Positions 37,301 to 45,751 of a DNA stretch of 64,000 nt are shown piece by piece; within the stretch, counting starts at the first letter, position 1; each line of letters starts with the position of its first letter. The stretch is from Antedon mediterranea (lineage: Eukaryota; Echinodermata; Crinoidea; Comatulida; Antedonidae): the NCBI RefSeq assembly GCF_964355755.1, contig NC_092675.1:3072312-3136311 (forward strand), given 5' to 3'. The position numbers and the translations under genes are program-made. The notes under the pieces are model-generated. The model was not told the origin of the DNA. It made no database searches and saw only the letters and a list, made by a program, of their open reading frames with translations.

Positions 37301-38667
37301 TACTAGACTGGTACGAACAAATAAACTTCCCGGGACTGCTGGTAAGTTAGTTGGGGAAAATGGCGTATATGACGGCGACAGTGACAATAAGCAATGTTTT
37401 TTTTAAAAAGAACTATAACTAAAATATATGAAAGGACCAATACCTAATGTGTTAGGCGTCAAGAGAGATTTAAGTTAAATATAACATTATGAGAACTACA
37501 TAATCAGAATGAGACATATCAGTAAAATTGTAGAAATTGAATACAATCATAAAAACCACAAATGTTAATTTGACATTTATATGACACTGATAATTGCAAT
37601 GACGGCAAACAATATTTTCATAACCACATTTCTATTCATTCCATTTTGTATTAACTTTGCAATTATTCTGACGGAAATCTTGTAAATCGCTTACGTCATA
37701 GACCTTTACCATCCTAAACGATGTATATAATGTGAATAGTTTTCATTTACAAATATTAAATGATGTAAGAAAAATATTAGTATTAGTTATGACAAAGCTG
37801 CGACACGATCAGTCCCACTTAACAAGCACCGCGCGTCACGGATAATACGTACATAGTACATGTTGGTATTTGTCGCAGCCAGACATAAAATCAAAGGACT
37901 GTGTTACAAAGTTTCTATCTTTGAAAGGCGAGCTCACTGTCTTGTTGTTAGGTTGCCTTGGGAAAAGATAGTCTTGTTAAATCTCTATAGGCCTAGATAT
38001 TGTTTATAAAGATTAATAACAAGAGTTATGGTCACACAGTTTGTGCCACTTTTACGAATAATTATAAGAATGTAACCTTAAGCTCTGTCTACACTATCAA
38101 AAAGTGTACCTAAATATGGTATTAATATGCTCAAATATGGTAGTGATATGACATCATGTCCATATATGAGCATATCACATTTTCTGTCACATTAAGTTGA
38201 CAGTGTAGACAGAGCTTTACAGAGAGTCAAAGACAGTGTCACTGTTAGAGGCTTGCTAAAACTCAATATTTGTCTAAAAAATGTCACAATAATTTCTTAC
38301 CGTTTTCTGATTGTTTATTTTGGCCACAGATCATTACGTAATTGTAAACCTACTTCTGAACAACCAGAGGGTACAGACAGAAACAAGTCGGTCAGCGGTG
38401 GGATACTCACCCACGTGGAACCAACCTTTCCTTTTCCATCTTAACGCCGACGAAGATATCGACAATTATTCATTGCAATTGATCGTAATGAAAGACAGAT
38501 TTTATCGACCCAAAAGTGAAGGTGGCGTTCTAGGCCAAGTTCGAATTGGCCGAGAAAGTAGCGCACAGACTGGTAAGGCGCACTGGGCGGATATTAAGCT
38601 ACCGAAAAAGGCTGAAGTAGCACTGTGGCATCATATTATACCGCTTCAACATGGATCACCACCGTAG
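28337..38667 (+). CDS. Atypical synaptotagmin (membrane anchor, C2A, C2B), four coding exons
   Basis: Exons 28337-28340, 29109-29977, 37182-37341 and 38330-38667 join to 1371 nt, 456 residues plus stop, with all phases consistent. Residues about 7-29 are one hydrophobic segment (YYVGLAAGG-LLLCVCFCCFW) followed by a basic KK-R-KNKKK stop-transfer stretch. Residues 30-160 form a polar linker with a PPALPKR motif. C2A spans about 163-286 and C2B about 305-445, with C-terminal ALWHHIIPL, matching the W-H-L end of many synaptotagmins. Synaptotagmins are tandem-C2 membrane proteins of vesicle and plasma-membrane trafficking. Here the calcium-binding loops lack most aspartates (AKYGTNCCSFVRIFLLP in C2A loop 1), so calcium-independent membrane or SNARE interaction is inferred. 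It is most like the SYT12/13/15/17 group; the exact orthologue is undecided. Confidence 0.85.
28836..28882 (+). repeat. 18-bp triplicate
   Basis: GGGAGGGGTTCAGCTACT twice in full and a third partial unit, 230 bp upstream of synaptotagmin exon 2 and inside intron 1. Confidence 0.9.
29109..29977 (+). CDS. Synaptotagmin coding exon 2: membrane anchor, linker, C2A
   Basis: The acceptor is the pyrimidine-rich TTTTTACTATACATAG ending at 29108 and the donor is ACAAAG|GTAAGA at 29978. The frame is open for 289 codons. The first bases AT complete a codon begun in the previous exon. An in-frame stop at 29084-29086 shows that coding does not extend far upstream. The C2A domain lies entirely in this exon. 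Confidence 0.85.
31122..31345. mobile_element. Complete B-type GTGGTTCCCACTAG MITE with TTA flanks
   Basis: Left end AGCGTGGTTCCCACTAGAAC and right end GTCGCTAGTGGGAACCAAGC are inverted terminal repeats, flanked by TTA on both sides. A 3-bp TWA target duplication is the hallmark of PIF/Harbinger elements. The interior has the GGTTTGATTTCACGCAGGCG block typical of subfamily B. Non-coding. Confidence 0.85.
31495..31625. mobile_element. AGGCCAATTTACAC MITE, partial
   Basis: Starts TAAAGGCCAATTTACACAGA and contains GAGCGGTA, TATCCTGAGCGGAAACCGCC and a GTGTGTAAACGGTCAT block. Shared with 43250-43455 and, inverted in part, with 44470-44680. Confidence 0.7.
32274..32446. mobile_element. B-type GTGGTTCCCAC MITE, right end truncated
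   Basis: Begins TAAAGCGTGGTTCCCACAAG and runs through the B blocks to GTTGCGTCGCTAGTGGGAG, then breaks off. It stands back to back with the next copy in the opposite orientation. Confidence 0.75.
32464..32664. mobile_element. B-type GTGGTTCCCACTAG MITE, opposite orientation
   Basis: TAGTTCCCACTAGCGACGCA through CCCCCGCCTGCGTGAAATCA to CTAGTGGGAACCACGCTTA. The inverse of the preceding copy, from which it is separated by 17 bp. Confidence 0.8.
33395..33526. mobile_element. AGCTCTGTCTACACTATC MITE, TAA flanks
   Basis: AGCTCTGTCTACACTATCAA and its inverse TTTGATAGTGTATAGACAGA frame a 130-bp foldback with a GTGATGTACCCAATTTAG / GGGAACATCACATTTTG interior. TAA stands on both sides. Confidence 0.85.
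35049..35610. mobile_element. Nested MITEs: A-type and second B-type inserted in a B-type element
   Basis: The outer B element starts at 35049 (TTAAGCGTGGTTCCCACTAG), breaks near 35113, and resumes at about 35469 (ATATTGGTTTGTCCCCGCCT) to end at 35610 with TTA. The interruption consists of an A-type element (about 35115-35293) and a further B-type element (about 35292-35468) bounded by TAA. In the intact copy at 32464 the two outer parts are contiguous, which proves the nesting. Confidence 0.8.
37182..37341 (+). CDS. Synaptotagmin coding exon 3: start of C2B
   Basis: Preceded by TTTTTCTTGTAG and followed by GCTG|GTAAGT. It encodes GDLFLSIEY-QAMANRIKVML, the first two strands of a C2B domain, after an acidic linker (NDGEEE). 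Enters in phase 0 and leaves in phase 1. Confidence 0.9.
37800..37975 (+). repeat. Dispersed repeat, about 170 bp (copy 3)
   Basis: Same order of blocks as 21345-21515: ACGATCA, CGCGC, TTGGTATT, AGCCAGACATAAAATCAAAG, GGCGAGCTCA and TTGTTAGGTTGCCTTGG. Confidence 0.65.
38078..38218. mobile_element. AGCTCTGTCTACACTATC MITE, TTA flanks
   Basis: AGCTCTGTCTACACTATCAA at the left, GTGTAGACAGAGCT at the right, TTA on both sides. The interior has TATGGTAGTGATATGACATC as in the other full copies. Confidence 0.85.
38330..38667 (+). CDS. Synaptotagmin coding exon 4: rest of C2B and stop
   Basis: The acceptor is TTTTGGCCACAG. The split codon G|AT gives DHYVIVNLLLN, matching the DP(Y/F)VKV strand of C2B. 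The exon continues through TWNQPFLFHLN, LQLIVMKD and GQVRIGRES to HW, ALWHHI and TAG at 38665. Loop 3 keeps only one Asp. Confidence 0.9.
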
Positions 38668-39413
38668 ACAGGCAAGGAAATGTTTATTTTATGACGTGAA
38701 AATAACGTTCAATCACGATGAATATCGTAGACCATACGGTTGCCGAACAATCCGCCGAACAGTGACTAGACAATGAAAATATATTTTAACGATCTTTGAA
38801 AATGTCAAAATTATGTCAGACATCGCCATTTGCCGTGACGTCACGGATCGCCAGCGTAGATCAATCGTAGATATTGTACGATTATAGATACTAGTGTCAG
38901 TTGGATATTACGACTAGAAAACGTTTGAGCAGTTTCTAGAATTACGTCAGTTATAGTATGATAGGCCTATGACGCCACCGAGGACCAAATAGAATCGTTA
39001 TTGTCACAATCGTTGTTTATGGCACAAAAATGCACCGGCAACAAAACGTATCGTAAACATGGCATTAATTGTATACAACAGAATGTTACCTGATTGAACT
39101 AGGCCTAATCATTCTTTTTGTGACCGTCTGATTCTATTCTGCACCAACACAAGTCCATTGTACACCAACACGGCGTCAAACGGTAGGCCTACAGTTCGTT
39201 GAGATTTAGTGTGCAGCGTTGCAGCATTTTACACTACACTGCGTATCGTCAATGGAAAACAAAAATTTACATAATACAGGTGGTGTCCGCATATCAATTA
39301 AGGCTTAAATCACACAACATTATAAACTCGTTTAACATAATACATTGTGTAGTGCAACACCGGTTTATGGATTGTAGAAATAAGATATGAACAGTAGTCT
39401 AAATCATTAAAAT

Positions 39414-39419
39414 AATAAA
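39414..39419 (+). terminator. Candidate polyadenylation signal for synaptotagmin
   Basis: AATAAA about 750 nt after the stop codon. It is the first canonical hexamer noticed downstream; use is not demonstrated. Confidence 0.35.
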
Positions 39420-40384
39420 TTATTTTGCAATTTTGTATCGCCACGTCACAACCTACACGTGCAGGAAGCATGCAAACTAAATGTTTTATACACCGCTTTT
39501 TCTAGAAGGATTTTATAAGCATTTTACAAATATAATTATATCCAATTAATACACCTTTTTATAGAATAATTATCAGTCACCGCCAACGCCTGTTACAGTT
39601 TAATAAACTAATGTTGTAAGATGTATTCAAAATGTAGGCTCCTACGCTTGGCATAGACACGCATTACTTTTTCCAAGCTACTGCGAGAACGTTTTAAACG
39701 CACATAATAGTAGATTTCATCTCGTCGAGATGTGATAAATATTTGTGATACATCTAGCATAAATATTAATTCCTCGTGTTGTCCACAAATCCTAAGATCA
39801 TCAGATTTATTAGCAATTATTTAGCAAAAAGCATAATTATAGTACAATTGCTGTTGATTAACGCTGATCAAATTATACGTATGCGTTGCTGAGTTCGCAA
39901 AAGCGCGTCTAATAACTTAGCCAGTAAAAATTATTCACGTTCTGTTGTTTACGATATATAACACCAAAATATGGATTGATGACGTTATATAACCTTAAAA
40001 TAGCCACATCACATCAATTCGAGTGGGTGTTTAAGAAAGATGTACTTGTGTAATAATACGACACTGTTTTTCTATTTACGTCTTGATTATAAACGTCATG
40101 AACGAACATTTCTGACAATTCATTAAAGTGGTTTTCAAGGGAGAGCGAATACCTCCAAAAATATAATGAATTACAGTCATTTAATATGCATAATGACCTA
40201 AGGTATCATTTCCTAATCAAATCAGCATGGACAGTGTTGTAGCCTACATTTTCTTTATTGTAAGAAAGTTAAGTAATTCATTAAATTATCTTGAGAGTGT
40301 CGGGATGCACGTAAACAAGATGCTATTAAGATGTTTTGATCTGGACGTTCAATAACATATTTTGAGTCCGCTATGCCTCTCTGT

Positions 40385-40600
40385 TAGAATGTTAATTCCA
40401 CGCGGCATTTATTCGATTGGATGCGGCGCTTATTGAAATGAGGTGTTTGTGGCGCTTCTGTATTCGAATAATAAGTATGGCATTTATTGGATGCGGCGCT
40501 TATTAGACTACAGTACCTTTGCTTTTATTCAAATGCGGCGCTACTTCGAATGCGGAATTTAATGGATGCGGCGCAAATCTAATGTTGCGCTTATTCGATT
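40385..40600 (+). repeat. Degenerate GGATGCGGCGCTTATT repeat
   Basis: GCGGCGCTTATT, GGCATTTATTGGATGCGGCG and related words recur about eight times at irregular spacing. An imperfect minisatellite. Confidence 0.65.
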
Positions 40601-41334
40601 GTAAATTTCGTTATATTTTCTATTCATCGTCGATTACTACGGTCAATAAAAAGAGGGGTCAATATTTATCTGGGTCTAGTGGGTTTCAACATCACTTTCT
40701 TTCATCAAATTGGTCATTGGAGGCCCGGAGGTACTGTGAAAATCGTATAAAGATTTTGGATTAGGCCTAAGTAGGTTCATAATTAACAAGAAACGTTTAC
40801 GGAAAACAATTTCCTAGAAAAAAGGTGAATCACTTGTGAGGTTGTTTAGTAAAGGATTATAGTTTATACCTTGACTTATTATAGTAGCAAATGTTACTTA
40901 AATTCTATCCAATTCGTGGAATTATGAATCAAGAAGAATAGTTAATGTTAGGTGTCTATTTTGTATAGGCTTAACGGTATACGCATGCGTACTGCAGTGC
41001 GGATAGTTTGCGATGATCGGTCTTACGGTTCTTGCCTTGTAAAAGACAAAATATGGTATAGGACTACTGCGATGTTAAGGCCGATAGTGCGTGTGATATG
41101 ACGTGTGTTAGAAAAAAAAAACCAGACTGTAATTTTATATTTATATATTACAATCCTAGAGTAAGATTATTAGAATAATCACTGTGCTCACGTGATCTTT
41201 ATGTTTTATACAATAATGCGAACGGACAGCCAATGCAATCTGATCAAATATTGTAAAATAAAGTGGACTGGTGTTATATATCCGATTGCCTTATTTTATG
41301 TATTCTCTCTGTCTCCCCCTGGTGCCGTATCTAC

Positions 41335-41665
41335 GGACGTAAGCGATCATGTTCTGTCACGTTTTTCAGCTTCTCGCCTTCGTTAACAGGTCCGCTTCTT
41401 GATGTTAACCACTCAATTACACTTGTCATCCACATTACTCATCTTCTACCTCTGGTCCTCTTTCCTTCTCTCTTTCCAGTTTATAATATGTTTTCCAAAC
41501 CCTCTTTCTTGACTATATTATGACCGAGGAATGTTAACTGCCTTATTTGCTTTATAACTTTCCTTAGCTTTTCACATTAGCTCTTCTGAAAACCTCCTCA
41601 TTGCTCACTTTGTCAATCCATGAAATCCTCAACATTCTCCTCAAAAACCACACTTCACAGCTCTC
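41335..41665 (-). pseudogene. LINE reverse-transcriptase fragment, decayed
   Basis: Read on minus with frame changes and stops, it gives RRMLRISWIDKVSNEEVFRR, then KQIRQLTFLGHNIVKKEGLE, then TGKREGKRTRGRR. This is the C-terminal part of non-LTR (RTE/I-like) reverse transcriptases, whose consensus contains RMLRISW, LGH, RKEGLE and GKREGKRxRGRxR in that order. Stops and frameshifts show that it is dead. No upstream RT catalytic core was seen, consistent with 5' truncation. Confidence 0.8.
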
Positions 41666-42214
41666 TAGATACTTTCCACATTGTATTATCATATCAATAA
41701 TAAGTTTCTAAACAAAACAACATTGACAAGAATAACAATTACAACGCGTTTGACATCGCTGCACTCGAACAACTATAGGCTATACGCTATGATGGATACA
41801 GACGCATTTAAATTACACGTTATTTCAACCTGCATATTTGAATCTACATAGCTTGCTTTTTTTAATTAATGAAAACATAAATAATGGTTAAAAGCCCACA
41901 CTCGTAACCCACACGTATTTCATTCTGTCGCGAGCGCATTAGAGCATAGAAACAGATATGTGGGGTCGTGGTCCCTACGTACCTAATTATCTGTTAATTA
42001 TTAGTGAATTGATGGCGTGTTGTCTTTAATGATGATGGCCAAAACCTCAGAAATGCCAATGGCTAATAGATAATTGCCCTAACAAAACAAAATAATGAAT
42101 TTCTGAACGTGGGGGTGGAGACCATACGGAAGATGCGACCTGAACTCATCTATACAAAAGATCTGCCTTGATTTCAACATTTTTTTTCCTCTTTAAGTCA
42201 TATCAACTCCTTTA

Positions 42215-42430
42215 GGAGCATGGTGACGTGGAGGGTGTTTGGACACCCACAAGGGCGTCGGTTCAGGAGAACCAACGACGGCCATCCAGCAAAAAAAAAC
42301 CGCCAGCCCGGAGAGCAGATAGGCACCGCTGGGAGATATGGCGAGTGTCGTATCATGATGAATACTACTGTATCTAGTCTGCTACGCCCACGACCACCTA
42401 GGTCATGGAAAAAACGAACGAACGAACTAT
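42215..42430. repeat. GC-richer block, unknown repeat
   Basis: GAGAACCAACGACGGCCATC, GGAGAGCAGATAGGCACCGC and CTACGCCCACGACCACCTAG stand out from the AT-rich surroundings. Frames of 70-79 codons exist on both strands but match nothing I know; it may be the end of a retroelement. Confidence 0.35.
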
Positions 42431-43249
42431 AAGTCATATTCTATTCAGGTTTCATTGAGAATTTCTTCTTATGCTACTAGTATAGAAAATAGAAGTGGAC
42501 CTCAAAGGCAATTTTTAGACACTATCTTTAAGGAATATATAATTATGTATAACCCAGATATAATTGTTTTCAAAAAGGCCTCACTGATATTTTACGACTA
42601 AAAAATCAAGAGGGTGTTGATATTTCGGTAGGTACGCCCACATGGGAAGGCATTCATCTTTGATGAAGACGATTGCAAAATAAAAAAGCAGCATTAAATA
42701 TAATGCTACTAATAATTTCTATTGGAAGTTATAAGTTCAAAACGAAATGGCGCTTGTAAAGTGTAACGTAGGCGGTTTTAATCAAAGCTCTATGAAATAT
42801 AATATGGACATTTATTATGAACCTGTTTTATATATACTTACAATACACATATAGAGATGTGTTCACATGCATTAAAATAGGCCTTATAACGTTAAATCGA
42901 ACCGCAATTTTGATGTGACGAACGACTTCAGTGTGAACACCGAGTGCGACGTGCGACAGGTAGGCGTTATATCAGTCGATTTTCAATTTTTACGAGGTGA
43001 TTTTTGGATTTTGAAGGCTCCGGTCGCGAGTTCGCCGTTGTGGTAAAACAGTGTCCCTGTTTTTGCAGGAAAGTACTGTCCCCGTAAAAGGGCGTCCTAA
43101 AAGAGGGGTTTTACTGTATACATGTAACGCAGAACTAGTTCAACCGATTGAAGCAGTCTTTAAATCTGTACGAATACAGCTTAACAACGAAAGCTCCAAT
43201 ATAAGAGCATTACAATTTTGTGTGGGCACAAAATACACACAGTGCCGAG

Positions 43250-43455
43250 TAAAGGCCAATTTACACAGATGAGCGGTAACGGCAAGCGGAAAACCGCGTA
43301 GCTTTTCCAGTAGAATCTTCTGTATCATTCTATCCTGAGTGGAAACCGCCCATCCGCTCCGCGTTGTGTCTAAATGGTCATATTATATAATAAGGAATAA
43401 CAGATTCTATATTTCTATATATACCGTTGCTTTCGTCTGTGTAAATCGCCTTCAA
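43250..43455. mobile_element. AGGCCAATTTACAC MITE
   Basis: TAAAGGCCAATTTACACAGA at left, CTGTGTAAATCGCCTT at right. Interior with CGGTAACGGCAAGCGGAAAA and ATCCTGAGTGGAAACCGCCC. Confidence 0.75.
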
Positions 43456-43740
43456 AGGGGCTTCTCAAATCTGTAGTAATAAATGAACAAAATGCGTTGG
43501 AGATTGTATAGAATCAGAATGACTGTAAAAGTCATAAAACAGTGTGGAGGATGTACATGGTACGGACATCATAATTGAATATTAGACCATAAACGGAGCA
43601 ATCTTACTCTATTTATGTTTAATTAATCATTAATCTGTTTATTTTCCGCTCGTTGTTATATAAAATGTGTTTACGAAATCTCGTTGAAAAAACACTTGAC
43701 ATTTAATAAACGTACCACATATTTGGATGTGCCTTCAATG

Positions 43741-43904
43741 TAAAGCGAGGTTCCCACTATAGACGCAACGCAAAGACGTACGCGCAACGCAAGGAGTTGA
43801 CCAATGACAAGCCACTGTTCGAATAATCCACTGCTTGTGATTGGTCAAATCACTTACGTTGCGTTATGTCCTTACGTTGCGTCGGTAGTGGGAACCAAGT
43901 TTAA
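43741..43904. mobile_element. A-type GTTCCCACTA MITE with TAA flanks
   Basis: TAAAGCGAGGTTCCCACTAT to GTAGTGGGAACCAAGTTTAA, 164 bp, with the A-type interior TGCTTGTGATTGGTCAAATC. The flanking TAA on each side is a 3-bp target duplication. Confidence 0.8.
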
Positions 43905-44469
43905 GCGAATGATTTACAGACCACAGCTTAGTACAGGTTAAATGTTCAAGCTTGTCAAAAGTTCTACTTCTAACAATGTTCTAACTACGGCCCATGATAA
44001 TGATACATTTTAAAAAATTCTCTTTATGCAATTATCAGAAGAAATGTTCATGTATCTGAATCTCTACTGCATCTTTGGAACAGTACAAATGCTGTGATAC
44101 ATAACATATGCGTGTCATCACGGGAATTATTTGATTACGGGAATTGTTTAATTACGGTAAATAGTCACATGCGAAGCTGGACCTACGATAGCCCAAGTGA
44201 CACAAAGAGACAAAGAGGAATACTCGATAGGCTGCTGCTTCCACTCGGATATTATGTGCGAGTCGAATGTTCGTTAACAATTTTTAACAAGTGTTTGACG
44301 GAAAAGAACCGTAGGTAAGTATTGGGTAAAGAACGCCATGTATTGATGATACGAGTCTTAAAGAAGTAATAGGCTAAGCAATCTAGCTAGCCATTTCTTT
44401 AAATGGTTACATATAATGATGAGATCATTAAGCATCATATTGCTGTCACTCATCCCGATATGTAGTGCA

Positions 44470-44680
44470 GAGGCCAATTTACACAAAATGAGCGGTAATG
44501 GTATTTTTGTACATTATGGATACAGATGATTCCTTATGATCATTTATTTACACACAACGCGGAGCGAGAGGGCGGTTTCCGCTCAGGATAGATAATACCC
44601 CACGTGGAACAAGCTACGCGGTTTTCTGCTTACCGTTACCGATCGTCTGTGAATAAAACTGTGAGTAAATTGGCCTTAGT
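44470..44680. mobile_element. AGGCCAATTTACAC MITE with both termini
   Basis: AGAGGCCAATTTACACAAAA at left and GAGTAAATTGGCCTTAG at right. The interior is partly in the opposite orientation to 43250-43455 (GGCGGTTTCCGCTCAGGATA). Confidence 0.75.
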
Positions 44681-45470
44681 ACATTAGCAACATTTGACGC
44701 AGTAGATGAAAGCAGGTAGAATCGGTTGAAAATGGAGTGTGCAAGTAATTAGTAATTGAGCATTTCTTTTTCCTAGAATTAATAATCACAAGAAACAAAC
44801 TATTTAAAGTAACAGGTTTACCAAGAAAGGAAAGATGTTAGAAATATGTTTTACTACTTTATTTTATTTTCTGACTTTGTGTCCATGGTTCATGAAATGA
44901 AAGGCGCTAAACCACATGACAAAGAGGAATTGCATTCCTCAACATTCATAATGAACTGTATAAAGATATCAAAAAAACCCCTCTTGACAACGATATATCC
45001 AAAAAAAAATGTTTCGATAAATGTTTGCCATTAAATCGCATCTTTCCAAAGAAAAAAAAAGTTTCATGGCATTATAAAGATTAAAATCTGAAGTCTATGA
45101 AAATAAAAATTTATGGGAGGGTCAATAAAAAAATCCTGATTAAGCGGATTTAAAAACAAAGCCGTCACCTTATTACTATCAAGGTGGAACAAAAAAAGGT
45201 ACAAATAATTTAAACTTTACAAAAAAAGGTACTAAATATAAATCTGTTATTTCAGAAATTCAGGTAATTCTACTGCAGTAATAGAAAGCAATACATAATA
45301 AATTTCCAACTTTTCGTAAATTTTTGTAAATAATGATCTCAAACAGGAACTACACCGTATTTGGACACTATTTACGTGAATAGATTGAATTCAAATATTC
45401 TTCGGATAAGTGGAAACTTGATTTAATACCTTGAATTTATTTTTAAAATGTTCTAAGCAGCGTCAATGAT

Positions 45471-45476
45471 TTTATT
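45471..45476 (-). terminator. PDIA3: Candidate polyadenylation signal for PDIA3
   Basis: TTTATT on plus, AATAAA on minus, about 130 nt after the stop codon. A second one follows at 45436-45441. Confidence 0.5.
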
Positions 45477-45606
45477 TGGATTTTAAACAAAGCATACGCC
45501 GCTCAAAGGGACATTAAATGAAAAACATTGCAGTTCAACCAAAGACTGATATCAAATAGGAATCATAAGAAGTTGTACTAATAATTAAAAATTCTCCTTT
45601 TGTAGA

Positions 45607-45751
45607 TTACAACTCAGTCTTTCCACCATCAACTTTAACAGGTTTATTAGTGGCTTCTCGTTTGATGTAAGATAAGAACTCATCTACTTCACGCCCGCCT
45701 TCATATTTCTTTGGTTCACCATTCATTGGCGCCCAGTATAACGTTGGGAAT
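45607..45751 (-). CDS. PDIA3: PDIA3 exon 13: end of a' domain, KTEL, stop
   Basis: Acceptor ATTTTGCAG. Encodes [20 protein letters not shown] and [18 protein letters not shown], ending GGKTEL and TAA at 45609-45607. Confidence 0.96.

Larger units (their letters stand above)
37342..38329. other. Synaptotagmin intron 3 (about 1 kb)
   Basis: Contains the third copy of the 170-bp dispersed repeat (37800-37975) and an AGCTCTGTCTACAC MITE (38078-38218) ending 111 bp before the last exon. Confidence 0.8.
38668..45606. other. Intergenic region between synaptotagmin and PDIA3 (convergent 3' ends)
   Basis: Both neighbours end here. The synaptotagmin 3' UTR may run to an AATAAA at 39414-39419; PDIA3 has TTTATT (AATAAA on minus) at 45471-45476. 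In between are a degenerate GGATGCGGCGCTTATT repeat (40385-40600), a LINE remnant (41335-41665), a GC-richer block of unknown origin (42215-42430), two AGGCCAATTTACAC elements and one A-type MITE. No other gene was recognised. Confidence 0.6.

Noticed and set aside
42220-42432. 70-codon plus and 79-codon minus frames
   Set aside because: Overlapping frames on both strands of a GC-richer block, no family recognised, no splice sites; probably a repeat.
43051-43272. Open frame after a good acceptor (TTTTTGCAG) with plausible protein ESTVPVKGRPKRG...
   Set aside because: The first part (GTCCCCGTAAAAGGGCGTCC, AGAGGGGTTTTACTGTAT) looks like a common interspersed repeat, the frame runs into a MITE at 43250, and no neighbouring exon fits.
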